This document shows, piece by piece, positions 28,076-36,419 of a DNA stretch of 64,000 nucleotides (positions are counted from its first letter, which is position 1; every line of letters starts with the position of its first letter). The stretch spans positions 78,131-142,130 of the forward strand of contig JAUXSF010000036.1 in assembly GCA_030679955.1 (NCBI GenBank), read 5' to 3'. The notes below the pieces were generated by a model, which saw nothing but the letters and a program-made list of their open reading frames with translations, was not told the origin of the DNA and made no database searches. Source of the DNA: Chlamydiales bacterium (GTDB lineage Bacteria > Chlamydiota > Chlamydiia > Chlamydiales > JAJFMA01). The position numbers and the translations under genes are program-made.

Positions 28076-28330
28076 ATGACTGATCTTGCAGAAAACTGCG
28101 TTATTCGCTTCATCAACATCACACGCAAGCGTGAAGGCATTTTTGCAGCCTTCAAAGTGAAAGGCGAAAGAGGCGGAGTCAGTTTTTCAGCCTCCATCTC
28201 TGTTGACATTACCGATGCTGAAGTGGATCCAGCGGATCCTCTTGAAAAGATTATCGAAGAATGTGCTAAGATGGCCGTTAAAGAGTTCAAGCGTGCAGAA
28301 TTTGCCTTTGAAGGTATTGCCGCTATCTAG
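28076..28330 (+). CDS. Hypothetical small protein
   Basis: An 84-residue protein with a TAGGAG ribosome-binding site before ATG 28076. It is predicted as a beta-hairpin/alpha fold (IRFINITRKREGIFAAFKV then SFSASISVDI) with a C-terminal helix containing one Cys. No family is recognised. It lies just upstream of tRNA-Pro. Confidence 0.6.
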   Translation: MTDLAENCVIRFINITRKREGIFAAFKVKGERGGVSFSASISVDITDAEVDPADPLEKIIEECAKMAVKEFKRAEFAFEGIAAI

Positions 28331-28340
28331 TTTTTCATAT

Positions 28341-28415
28341 CTGGGTGTAGCGCAGCTTGGCTAGCGCACTTGCATGGGGTGCAAGGGGTCGTAGGTTCGA
28401 ATCCTATCACCCAGA
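28341..28415 (+). tRNA. tRNA-Pro, anticodon GGG
   Basis: A complete cloverleaf: acceptor CTGGGTG (28341-28347) pairs with CACCCAG (28408-28414), discriminator A at 28415; D arm with AGCGCAGCTTGGCTAGCGC; anticodon stem CTTGC/GCAAG around loop ATGGGGT, giving anticodon GGG; T arm with GGTTCGAATCC. The CCA end is not encoded. A decayed copy of part of this gene lies at 31468-31520. Confidence 0.95.
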
Positions 28416-28442
28416 TTCTTTCCTTCCAAAGCTACGGTCTCT

Positions 28443-29294
28443 ATGCCACTCATAGTAGAAAAAATCACTGCTGCAAATCAAGAGGAAGCCACCTCTTTTC
28501 TTTTGCGGTATGAAGACACTGCTGTATTCCTGCTTGGCAACCTAGCTGAGCATGGTCCTAGGTTATGTTCACACGTAAATTCTGGAAATTTCAAACTAAT
28601 ACGTCAAAATGATAAGGTCGTTTCTGTCTTCTGTTTAACTCGCAGAGGAAATTTACTCATACAATCAAGCTTGACTCATTCCATATTTGAGTATGTCATA
28701 GCTAGCTGTAAAGAAGAACCTAATGTAATACGAGGAGGCATCGGGGAGTGGGATGTTGCTAAAGAATTCTGGCTATATCTTAAAAATCATGAGATCATCA
28801 AAAAAGATAATTTCCACTCTAAGCAAATCAACTACGCACTCAATTTAGATAATTTGCCAAGCCATGCCAGTAAAGACGTCAGATTTCTTGAAGCTAGTGA
28901 CTATCCGACATGGAAAGCCCTTCGAATAAATTATATGTTCGAGCAAGAGCTACCCAACGATCTTTCTGATGAAGAGATGTATGACCAATTCGTTGGGAAA
29001 TGCGAACGATTAATGATTTGGGGATTATTCGTAGATTGTCAGCCGGTGTCTGTAGCAGAACTAAATGCTAAGACAAATTCGATCGCTACGGTTGGTGGTG
29101 TATATACATCACCAAAATTCAGAAGAAAGGGTTTGGCTAAAACGCTGATGAAAGGTCTTATTTTCGATTGTCAAACTAAGTTATGCCTTCATAAACTTAT
29201 TATTATCACGGGAGAAAACGAAAATGAACCCGCTCAGAAACTCTACGAGTCTCTTGGTTGTTACAGAGCCGGGTACATGGCTCTTGGAGAGTAG
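28443..29294 (+). CDS. GNAT-family N-acetyltransferase
   Basis: A 283-residue protein whose C-terminal 130 residues form a GNAT fold: VGGVYTSPKFRRKGLAKTLM is motif A with the acetyl-CoA loop (R/Q-x-x-G-x-A), followed by ENEPAQKLYESLGC motif B. The N-terminal 140 residues look like a second, degenerate GNAT-type half as in other two-lobed members. The substrate is unknown. It begins 28 bases after tRNA-Pro. Its AT-richer codon use compared with the housekeeping genes fits the accessory stretch that continues to 32.5 kb. Confidence 0.82.
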   Translation: MPLIVEKITAANQEEATSFLLRYEDTAVFLLGNLAEHGPRLCSHVNSGNFKLIRQNDKVVSVFCLTRRGNLLIQSSLTHSIFEYVIASCKEEPNVIRGGIGEWDVAKEFWLYLKNHEIIKKDNFHSKQINYALNLDNLPSHASKDVRFLEASDYPTWKALRINYMFEQELPNDLSDEEMYDQFVGKCERLMIWGLFVDCQPVSVAELNAKTNSIATVGGVYTSPKFRRKGLAKTLMKGLIFDCQTKLCLHKLIIITGENENEPAQKLYESLGCYRAGYMALGE

Positions 29295-29593
29295 ATTAAT
29301 ATCGAAAATATCCTTCCGCTCAGCTATCATGCATAACCTGTTAAGTTCTACCCTTTTTACTAACTTATTAACCAGCAAGTTTATGATATAAGGAGTCGGC
29401 GCCCAGCCAACTGTGTCTATTTCCCTCATTGGCCCCATTGGGCAGTTCTTCTACATCCTTATTCAATGCTTTCAATCTCGCAAAAAAGCCGCAATGGTTT
29501 ATTATACAAAAACATTACATTCTACACAAACAATACTAATTAAACTGCAACCATGTTACAATTTTAATAAGCAAGCAAGAACAAGGTACTCAC

Positions 29594-31291
29594 ATGAACT
29601 CATTTAATAATTTTATTAGCAATCAATCAAAAAATTGGTTTTCACACCCAAAAGAAGCAGAAAAAACCGCAGAGCAGCCTCAAATTGTAGACCCTCAATC
29701 AGTTAAATCCATGACATCTGACGAACTAGCCTCCTTTGCAAACACGACTATATCCCCACTTAACATCCCACAGGAGTTCTCATCCTCGCCAGACCTCCTT
29801 GTTACTCAACTCACACCCTTAACTCCTTTGGTAGGATTGACGGGCGCCTTTACGAAAAGTTTATCCGACGCTGTGTCTCCATTTGGAGATCAGCCGAAGC
29901 TAGAAGATAGTCTTGAAGCCACGAATCATTTAGCTTCGACACCCAACGCCATTCAGAATGATCTCTCTATAATAGACGATGATTTTGTTATCATACCCAA
30001 CTTAGATGATCAGCATAAATTGGAAGAGGTTCATAACCAAGTACATCGCTCATTTTTAGGTTTGAATAAAATACGCCAGGGTGAACAGATGCATTTTTCC
30101 ACCAACTGGAAAACCTTTATCCCAACAGCAAGAGGGCTGGATCAAAACGCAGTATATGGCTTAGGTAGATTCGTCACAGGGTTAACAAAGATGGTAAAAG
30201 GACAAAGCACTGACGCTACCATTGAGCAGCTAGAGACGACCAAAGTAGATTTTATGGAGCTGCTTTGGTTGTCCAAAAGCGCTCTTCAAGGCCCACAACT
30301 TTTCCGCCGTTTAGTCGAAATAGGTCGAGACCTTAACAGCGCCATTGTTGGTGAGGACGGTGTAAGCGGTTTACAAGGATTTGCCGACTGGGTGAAAAAC
30401 AATAATAAGATGATTATAAGAAATAAAACATCTGTAGAAGCTGGCGCATACATACAAACAGAAATTATTCAGGCTATGAAAGAGGCAGTCTATGCTGAAC
30501 TGGAAAGCGCCCACTCGCTATTGTCCGAAAAAGAGCAAAAGTGGAGCAGTAACCTAGATAACCGAATGATGTGCGAGTATTTGTGTGATACTCAAGAACG
30601 CCCGGACTTCCTCCCTTACTGTCCAGAGCTCGAGTATACTGAAGCTGAATGGAAACACGCCATGGCGTTAAGTCTACAGGAATCCCTCTCTGATCCAGGA
30701 TTGTTAGCCTATTATGGTAAATTTCAGGGTGGGAAGCTCCTAACAGAAGCTAATGTATTAAGAGGTAAGTGGGAATGGTACAACGATATTCCAACCTCTC
30801 TTGACGAACACGCTCCTAAAATCGTGCTTTCAGCTATTCCGAAACAAAATCAAGTAAAACTTTTAGTTGAAGAAGGTGTTAGGGCTATTATCAGCGTCAC
30901 AGAACCATATGAGGTTAATGCCCCTGGTATGGCCTCTCCAAACTCCTGGAAAGAAGAAAATATCGACCAGCTTTTAGTTAGCGCAACAGACTTTCGCAGT
31001 ATGCCAATGGTGGATTTACTACGAATAGCCGCCTTTATTAAACGTTGCGTGGACAAAGGCGATAAACCCTTAATTCACTGTAAAGCGGGAAGAGGTCGAA
31101 GTCTAGCAGGTCTAATGGCCTACTTGATGATTTTTGAGGGCTTCAGTGCAGCAGGCGCAATGAAACACGTACAAGTATACCGACAACAAGCACAATTAAA
31201 GGAAAAAGATGCTAAATGGGAATCCATGGAACATCTTGAAAAACTCTTAAACGGTGATTCAAAACTTTTTATCCAGAGCCAAGAAGCTTAA
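29594..31291 (+). CDS. Candidate effector: UIM-like motif plus PTPMT1-like dual-specificity phosphatase
   Basis: A 565-residue protein without signal peptide or membrane segment. The C-terminal 170 residues are a cysteine phosphatase: HCKAGRGRS gives Cys496 and Arg502 (C-x5-R), and SATDFRSMP about 30 residues before supplies the general acid Asp, the arrangement of the PTPMT1/plant DSP group that acts on phosphatidylglycerophosphate or phosphoinositides. Residues about 350-366 (EAEWKHAMALSLQESL) fit the ubiquitin-interacting motif (acidic, hydrophobic-x-x-Ala-x-x-x-Ser-x-x-Glu). The first 340 residues are unrecognised and partly Pro/Ser-rich. The combination suggests a secreted protein acting in the host; secretion itself is inferred. 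A 299-base gap separates it from the GNAT gene. Confidence 0.8.
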   Translation: MNSFNNFISNQSKNWFSHPKEAEKTAEQPQIVDPQSVKSMTSDELASFANTTISPLNIPQEFSSSPDLLVTQLTPLTPLVGLTGAFTKSLSDAVSPFGDQPKLEDSLEATNHLASTPNAIQNDLSIIDDDFVIIPNLDDQHKLEEVHNQVHRSFLGLNKIRQGEQMHFSTNWKTFIPTARGLDQNAVYGLGRFVTGLTKMVKGQSTDATIEQLETTKVDFMELLWLSKSALQGPQLFRRLVEIGRDLNSAIVGEDGVSGLQGFADWVKNNNKMIIRNKTSVEAGAYIQTEIIQAMKEAVYAELESAHSLLSEKEQKWSSNLDNRMMCEYLCDTQERPDFLPYCPELEYTEAEWKHAMALSLQESLSDPGLLAYYGKFQGGKLLTEANVLRGKWEWYNDIPTSLDEHAPKIVLSAIPKQNQVKLLVEEGVRAIISVTEPYEVNAPGMASPNSWKEENIDQLLVSATDFRSMPMVDLLRIAAFIKRCVDKGDKPLIHCKAGRGRSLAGLMAYLMIFEGFSAAGAMKHVQVYRQQAQLKEKDAKWESMEHLEKLLNGDSKLFIQSQEA

Positions 31292-31672
31292 TAACTGCAT
31301 TTTATATGAAATGCCGAGCCTTGTGTAGGTGCTCTGGAGCCATTATCAAGTTAAGGTATCACTGACGTTATTTGTGAAGGCCCGCACAAAGATACAAGGT
31401 GGGTTTTGGAAAGATAGATGCGCAGGATAGATAAAAAGAGGAAGAAATTGGCTAGTTCATATTCGAGATTAGCGCAGCATGGCTAGCGCTCTTGCAAGGA
31501 TCGTGGGCTCAAGCTCTTTCCTCTTGATTCTGTTTCTTAGAATATCTGTCAAACCAGCCCAAGCCGAAAAATTGCATGACCGGCGGCGCCTCTTTGATCT
31601 ATTTATCTAGTCTATACACTCTTTGAATCAGGTCGCTCTTGCTCCCAACAACCCGCACCTTTAACTCATAGC
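31292..31672 (+). pseudogene. Gap with a decayed tRNA-Pro copy (31468-31520)
   Basis: The 381-base gap has no open gene. From 31470, TAGCGCAGC-TGGCTAGCGC-CTTGCA is nearly the same as the D arm and anticodon stem of tRNA-Pro at 28346 (two mismatches in about 27 bases), and the following TCGTGGGCTCAAGCTCT resembles its variable and T arms. The acceptor stem is lost (ATTCGAG... does not pair), so this is a dead tRNA remnant. The two copies bracket the GNAT and phosphatase genes. Confidence 0.75.
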
Positions 31673-31923
31673 ATGCCATCAGCGGTATATTATCCTCAAG
31701 GTATGCCAAGCTCTACCCCACACTCTTTAAATGCACCAACAGGCTTTAACTACTTTCAACAATCTCCTCCAAATTATGCACCAGAGAATACATACCCATA
31801 TTCTGTGAGCCCCTTATTCTCTCCAGTCCAAGCCCTAGTCCTCTTTATGCTTGGACTTCGCCAGAACAGCTCCTGTATTCTGAAAGGGTGAGGCACCGTA
31901 TTCGTATTAATCATTGTCAATAA
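31673..31923 (+). pseudogene. Proline-rich protein gene, probably frameshifted
   Basis: The open frame from ATG 31673 gives 72 residues, Pro/Tyr/Ser-rich (NYFQQSPPNYAPENTYPY). After about residue 52 the frame loses this character, whereas another frame continues as PSPSPLYAWTSPEQLLYSER and ends at TAA 31921-31923. A one-base indel near 31825 would restore a single protein of about 83 residues. It shares the YFQQ-PP context with the next gene, so it may be a damaged paralogue. Confidence 0.5.
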
Positions 31924-32007
31924 GCGAACAAAAATAATATTGTATTTAATTAAAAACAACGATATGATAAACAATCAAACACAAAACAACAAAAACACGG
32001 TAATAAA

Positions 32008-32442
32008 ATGCAATTTTTTAATTATTTGTTCCCAAAAGAAACAAAACCTAATAATGTTGATTTTTTTAGACTCCCACCACCAAATACCCCTCCTTCTCCT
32101 CCCGCTGTCAACGTAAACATGGCCAACTATTTTCAGCAACCGCCCCCACAGCAAAATGTACCCCCTTCAACCCCTACAGCCGTCCACTACGCTCAATCCA
32201 ACTTGTATAATTTCTCACTCCCGGTAGTATCCAATCTATATACCCCTTGCAACCAAACGATAATTTTAACGGCTGAAGAAGAGACGGAACATCAAACACT
32301 AGTTAATTTGATGGAATACAAAATTGCGGGGAGCTGGCAGCTATCTCCTGCGGTGTATCAAAAGCTCAGCTTTGAAGGGGTTTCAAGTACATATGAACTC
32401 AGAGAGATCTCAAACAGACTATATCTAAACTATAAAATCTAG
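32008..32442 (+). CDS. Proline-rich hypothetical protein
   Basis: A 144-residue protein. Residues 20-65 are very rich in Pro (RLPPPNTPPSPP, YFQQPPPQQNVPP) and are probably disordered; the last 55 residues (TAEEETEHQTLVNLMEYKI...) look like a small helical domain. No signal peptide. Poly-proline stretches occur in chlamydial proteins that contact host SH3 or actin-related factors, but I can only suggest that by analogy. It is a likely paralogue of the damaged gene just upstream. A terminator follows. Confidence 0.55.
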   Translation: MQFFNYLFPKETKPNNVDFFRLPPPNTPPSPPAVNVNMANYFQQPPPQQNVPPSTPTAVHYAQSNLYNFSLPVVSNLYTPCNQTIILTAEEETEHQTLVNLMEYKIAGSWQLSPAVYQKLSFEGVSSTYELREISNRLYLNYKI

Positions 32443-32452
32443 ATCACTTTTC

Positions 32453-32485
32453 GGCGCAGATTGTGATGATTTGCGCCTTTTTTTT
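32453..32485 (+). terminator. Rho-independent terminator
   Basis: GGCGCA (32453-32458) pairs with TGCGCC (32472-32477) and is followed by eight T. It lies ten bases after the stop of the proline-rich gene. The loop is rather large (13 bases), so the structure is plausible rather than ideal. Confidence 0.75.
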
Positions 32486-32695
32486 AATAGCTTCTCGCCT
32501 ACCTTATGTCGATTCGAAACAAGTAGCAGTTATTGGATTGCATTTACGGACATTTTGATCCTCCTTCTGCAAACCTAGTGTAGCCTATTCAGACGAAAAC
32601 AACGAGCTTGGATGCTACACCGAACTATCCGAACGAAGTCTTCTCGTGAAGGAAGCGGCGAGCGCCATTGAGTTGACACGCCCGCCAAATTTAAA

Positions 32696-33010
32696 CTAAG
32701 GCCTTTGAGGCTGTAGCCACTCAGGCTGATAAACCTTTAAAGCGCTCCAACTAGCAAAAGTCAATAGCATCGCAATTAAAGGCGTCTTACCATTGGACAT
32801 TTCTGCATAAGCGACAGCCCAAACTGCAGACGTCGCCAACGTTATGACCCCACCAGTCACTGCCGTTGAAACCCTCTTACTTTCCTCTACTCTCAAAGGA
32901 TTTTGGCGATAATTCCAAATGGCCACACCTGTTGCTACAGCGAGAGCTATGCCGGTGCCAACAGCCCCAACAACCACGAGTTCTGGTTTTATGTCATTTA
33001 GACTAACCAT
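32696..33010 (-). CDS. Hypothetical membrane protein
   Basis: A 104-residue protein with three hydrophobic segments (LVVVGAVGTGIALAVATGVAI, AVTGGVITLATSAVWAVAYA, LIAMLLTFASWSAL). I chose ATG 33010 with GAAAGATATT upstream; an in-frame ATG at 33073 would add 21 residues. No family is recognised. It sits alone between the proline-rich genes and a small duplication remnant. Confidence 0.5.
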   Translation of the reverse strand: MVSLNDIKPELVVVGAVGTGIALAVATGVAIWNYRQNPLRVEESKRVSTAVTGGVITLATSAVWAVAYAEMSNGKTPLIAMLLTFASWSALKVYQPEWLQPQRP

Positions 33011-33138
33011 AATATCTTTCCGTTTAAATTTTAAAAGCCAACTGAACGATAATAGAATAGCACGTTTATTCATTGTTGATCAACGCAAAACCTGAATGTT
33101 AAATTTTATCATTGGAATTGACCAGAAATTTTATTTAG

Positions 33139-33242
33139 TTGGTGCCAGGAAAGAGTACGTAAAGAGTGGCGGGTGCAATATGCCATCCGGCTTCAAGCAA
33201 AGCGTCGCAACCGGACTGAAAAGCCTTCCACCCACAGCTTAT
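33139..33242 (-). pseudogene. Duplicated 3' fragment of the RNA methyltransferase gene
   Basis: About 104 bases (33139-33242) repeat, with roughly ten to twelve differences, the segment 33363-33466 that encodes the C-terminal part of the neighbouring methyltransferase. The copy has no start and is not part of any gene. It is either the remnant of a second, lost paralogue or the product of an unequal local duplication. The 120 bases between the copies hold nothing recognisable. Confidence 0.85.
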
Positions 33243-33328
33243 TAAATCAGCCTCCAGACCCTTATGTCGACCATTTCGAGTACATTCTCGAAATAGTCGT
33301 CAAGTATGTGGAGATGGCCATAGCAATT

Positions 33329-34468
33329 TTATCTCTGGAAACTGATGAGGAGTTCGATCTGATTGGTGCCGGGGAAGAGTACGTAAAGAGTGGCGGATGC
33401 AATCTGCCATCCAGCTTCGAGCAAGGCATCGCAATCGGACTGAAAAGCCCTCCACCCACAACTTACATAGATCAGCTGTTTCAGTGTCGATTGTGGCTTT
33501 ATAAGAACCTTTAATAAAGCTGGGTCGATTCCCTTACGCGGCGGATCGACAATCACGACATCGGCATTGGGAATCCAATCCATACACTGATTCGCCGAGG
33601 CTGTTCTAAAGGTTACCTGTTCTTGGAGTGAGGCCGGTAGCTTCTCTATTGATCTATGAAAACAAGCCTCAGAGGTGGGGTTCAGCTCACAACAATTAAG
33701 TTGAACACCATTGGAGAGTAGGTTTAGGCCTATCGTGCCTGCTCCACAATAGAACTCTACGACTCGACTATTATCGGGAACGAGTGTCTGTATCTGCTGA
33801 AGAATCTGGTCGAAAAGATCAAGATTAGCCTGAGCAAAAGAGGCTGGCATAAAGGCTATTTGGACATCTCCGACCTTTTCCCATAACCACTCCTCTCCCA
33901 TGATCAGCTGCCATTCTTGGCCAAATATGACATTATCTCTGCTAGGGTTAGCGTTAATCCATATAGAATGCCACAGATTACTAGAGGTATCACCTAGCTC
34001 GCGCCAACGCCCAATTGCTGTCTCATCTATAGTTCTTGTATTTAGGACTAGAGAAGCTTGAACGAGGCCTGTAGACCGCTGAACAACAAACTGGACGTAC
34101 CTAAGCTCCCCATCGCCAGTGTGTTCATTATAGGGTTCTATCTGGTGCGTCCTAATAAATGCGCGAAGTATATCGGCTGCTATATTGATTTTTGGATGAT
34201 GCACCTGACAGTGCGGAATATCCAATGCCTCATGGGATCTCTCTTTAAAAAGACCTACGAGAGGGTTTTGTGCTGTGCCGCGCACAGCCAACTTAGCACG
34301 GCAGCGCCAACCATTAGCAGCTCCTGCAACTACTTCTAGAGCCGTATATTCGCGAGCTAGAAAGTAGTTTTGCACCTCTTCAATTACCGGTGGCCGATCG
34401 ACATGAAGACTTAATAGGCACCCGGAACACTCATGGAAGTGAGGACAAGCTATCAAACTACGATTCAT
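33329..34468 (-). CDS. TrmA/RlmC/RlmD-type RNA (uracil-5)-methyltransferase
   Basis: The 379-residue protein belongs to the SAM-dependent RNA m5U methyltransferases. The N-terminus has CPHFHECSGC (Cys 8, 14, 17), which with the later Cys in IPHCQVH builds the [4Fe-4S] site; the SAM motif is VVEFYCGAGTIGL near 240; VDPPRKGI near 310 and VSCGWRAF (nucleophile Cys) near 336 complete the active site. It lacks the N-terminal TRAM domain of RlmD. Whether it modifies tRNA U54 or a 23S rRNA uridine cannot be read from the sequence. Start ATG 34468. Confidence 0.88.
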   Translation of the reverse strand: MNRSLIACPHFHECSGCLLSLHVDRPPVIEEVQNYFLAREYTALEVVAGAANGWRCRAKLAVRGTAQNPLVGLFKERSHEALDIPHCQVHHPKINIAADILRAFIRTHQIEPYNEHTGDGELRYVQFVVQRSTGLVQASLVLNTRTIDETAIGRWRELGDTSSNLWHSIWINANPSRDNVIFGQEWQLIMGEEWLWEKVGDVQIAFMPASFAQANLDLFDQILQQIQTLVPDNSRVVEFYCGAGTIGLNLLSNGVQLNCCELNPTSEACFHRSIEKLPASLQEQVTFRTASANQCMDWIPNADVVIVDPPRKGIDPALLKVLIKPQSTLKQLIYVSCGWRAFQSDCDALLEAGWQIASATLYVLFPGTNQIELLISFQR

Positions 34469-34821
34469 TATTTTACCCAGACAGGTTCACTTGTAAGTAT
34501 CAGATAACCAAAGGTTAACACCAAGCCCAAAATGTTAGGCGTTCACTGTTGACAAGTCCACACATTTCGTTGTCTATAACCTGATCATAACTTTGTTAAC
34601 AGCTGTCCATTGTTGATAAGTGGGTAGCTATCATCCACCCACGAACATGTTATCGACAAAGTTTTCTCCTGGGATTTAGGCTTGGTTGCGAACATTTCCC
34701 CAGCCTAATAAGAAGAAGAATATCTACTAAAGAACTCTCTTTATCTTAAGAAGAAAGGTGTTGAAACAATTGCCAAGAGCAGGGTAAAACCTAGCGTCAA
34801 ATACAAATCTTCGAGTTGCTT
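34469..34821. other. Divergent intergenic region with DnaA-box-like nonamers
   Basis: A 350-base gap between two divergently read genes. Several nonamers resemble the DnaA box TTATNCACA in either direction with one or two mismatches: TGTTGACAA 34547-34555, TGTCTATAA 34571-34579, TTGTTAACA 34593-34601, TGTTGATAA 34611-34619 and TTATCGACA 34650-34658. None is a perfect box. GTCCACACA also occurs at 34556. As I recall, the C. trachomatis origin maps near hemB (CT633), only a few genes from the glmU-like/ispA pair that follows here, so this gap deserves an origin test. Confidence 0.3.
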
Positions 34822-35535
34822 ATGGACTTTTCACCTTCAGCCTTCTTCGATCTCAGCAAATATGCCCATTCAGGGTTATTTGAGGGATGCGAATACGTTT
34901 GGGAAGCATTGTCAAGGCTATCACAATACCTGAAAAGTCAACAGCTAGGCAAGATCGAAGTGGAGGTGCCGGCAGGCGTTGTTATCGTCAATCCGGAATT
35001 GGTCTCCATCGCGAAGGGATGTCGCTTAGAACCAGGGGCTTACATTCAAGGTCCGTGCATCATCGGGGAGAACACTGAAGTGCGGCAAGCGGCGTATATC
35101 CGCGGCAACGTGATTGTGGGGCGTTCTTGCGTTGTGGGCCATGCCACAGAGATGAAACATGCTGTTTTCCTAGATGGTACTCATGCTGGCCATTTCGCTT
35201 ACGTTGGAGACTCCATTTTGGGTAACGACGTTAACCTTGGCGCTGGTGTGAAGTGTGCCAATGTACGTTTGGACCGTTGTGAGGTATCTGTAAGGGGCGA
35301 TCACCAAAAACACATGACAGGCCTCAAAAAGTTCGGTGCGATAATCGGCGATTTCTGTCAGCTTGGTTGTAATTCTGTTTTGAATCCCGGCACCATTATG
35401 GGTAAAGATGTTGCATGTGCCCCATGTGTGGCTGTGGGTGGTGTGATACCAGCAAAACATCGCATTGTCGATCGCAATGCATTGAGCATCGTGCCGTTTG
35501 ATGGTGTAGAGGCGTTCCTTCCAAAAAAACGTTAA
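34822..35535 (+). CDS. GlmU-like left-handed beta-helix (hexapeptide repeat) protein, CT629-like
   Basis: A 237-residue protein built of hexapeptide repeats from about residue 60 to 230 (IAKGCRLEPGAYI, VIVGRSCVVGHATEM, NLGAGVKCANVRL). These resemble the acetyltransferase half of GlmU; the first 55 residues are a short helical cap (SKYAHSGLFEGCEYVWEAL) in place of the pyrophosphorylase domain. In Chlamydia the corresponding gene next to ispA is annotated glmU. An acyl- or nucleotidyl-sugar role is likely but not proven. ATG 34822 is preferred over the TTG at 34816. ispA follows after 14 bases. Confidence 0.8.
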   Translation: MDFSPSAFFDLSKYAHSGLFEGCEYVWEALSRLSQYLKSQQLGKIEVEVPAGVVIVNPELVSIAKGCRLEPGAYIQGPCIIGENTEVRQAAYIRGNVIVGRSCVVGHATEMKHAVFLDGTHAGHFAYVGDSILGNDVNLGAGVKCANVRLDRCEVSVRGDHQKHMTGLKKFGAIIGDFCQLGCNSVLNPGTIMGKDVACAPCVAVGGVIPAKHRIVDRNALSIVPFDGVEAFLPKKR

Positions 35536-35549
35536 TAGCAAGGCAAGAT

Positions 35550-36416
35550 ATGAAGCTCGCGCAATCCCAACAAGATCTTTTGCGAAAACTGCAAACATGC
35601 GTTGATGCTAAGGTTGAGAGCTATTTGGCTGGTTTAGGCGATACAACGGACCTGGGAAAAGCCACAGCTCATGCTCTTGTCGGTGGCAAGCGTTTTCGTC
35701 CTGCTCTTGTTTTGTTGATAGCCGATGCTTTAGGGCGTGGTGCGGATCCAACGCCCGCTGCTTTAGCGATAGAGTTCTTTCATACAGCATCGTTGGTAGC
35801 TGATGATTTGCCATGCATGGACAATGATGATGAGCGTCGCGGCAAGCCTTCCGTTCACGTTCTCTATGGCGAAGCGGTGGCGTTGCTGGTGACCTATGCT
35901 TTGATTGCCGAGGGATACCGCTGTTTGACGCAGCGCGGACCTTTGGTCAGTGACAGAGCGTGTCTTGTCGCTATCGAGAATGTTACACGAAATACGGGTC
36001 TACAAGGCGCTACAGGCGGTCAATTCATTGACCTGTTCCCTCCTGATGTATCTCCTCAAACACTTCAAGAAGTTATCCATAAGAAGACTGTTTCGTTATT
36101 TGAGATTGCCTTTGTATTAGGTTGGATTTATGGCGGCGGCGATGTCGATAGTTTGGAAAAGGTGCAGCAAGCAGCCTGGCATTACGGCATGGCATTTCAA
36201 ATAGCTGACGATTTTGAAGATGAAGCCCAAGACGCTGCTCATGGGTGCCAAGTGAACCTAGCTCTGTCTTTGGGTCGGGAAGTGGCGCATACGCGATTTA
36301 TGGAAGAAATAGAGGCTTTCCGCAAGACGCTTCAAGACTTAGCGATCGCATCAGAGCCAATGTTGGCGTTGGCCGACTCTCTTGTTCATAAAGTCGATGC
36401 TCTAACGAATGAGTAG
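35550..36416 (+). CDS. ispA: Polyprenyl (farnesyl/geranylgeranyl) diphosphate synthase
   Basis: IspA condenses isopentenyl diphosphate into C15 or longer prenyl diphosphates for quinones and undecaprenol. The 288-residue protein has both aspartate-rich motifs: DDLPCMDNDDERRGKP near residues 88-103 and FQIADDFEDE near 225, plus GGKRFRPAL near 46. The neighbouring glmU-like gene matches the chlamydial CT629-CT628 pair. Product length is set by residues before the first Asp motif and cannot be stated safely here. ATG 35550 follows AGGCAAGAT. Confidence 0.92.
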   Translation: MKLAQSQQDLLRKLQTCVDAKVESYLAGLGDTTDLGKATAHALVGGKRFRPALVLLIADALGRGADPTPAALAIEFFHTASLVADDLPCMDNDDERRGKPSVHVLYGEAVALLVTYALIAEGYRCLTQRGPLVSDRACLVAIENVTRNTGLQGATGGQFIDLFPPDVSPQTLQEVIHKKTVSLFEIAFVLGWIYGGGDVDSLEKVQQAAWHYGMAFQIADDFEDEAQDAAHGCQVNLALSLGREVAHTRFMEEIEAFRKTLQDLAIASEPMLALADSLVHKVDALTNE

Positions 36417-36419
36417 ATG

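Noticed and set aside
31468..31560. Functional second tRNA-Pro
   Set aside because: Acceptor and T stems do not pair, and the anticodon loop is destroyed.
33173..33514. 113-codon plus-strand frame
   Set aside because: Antisense to the methyltransferase gene and to its duplicated tail fragment.
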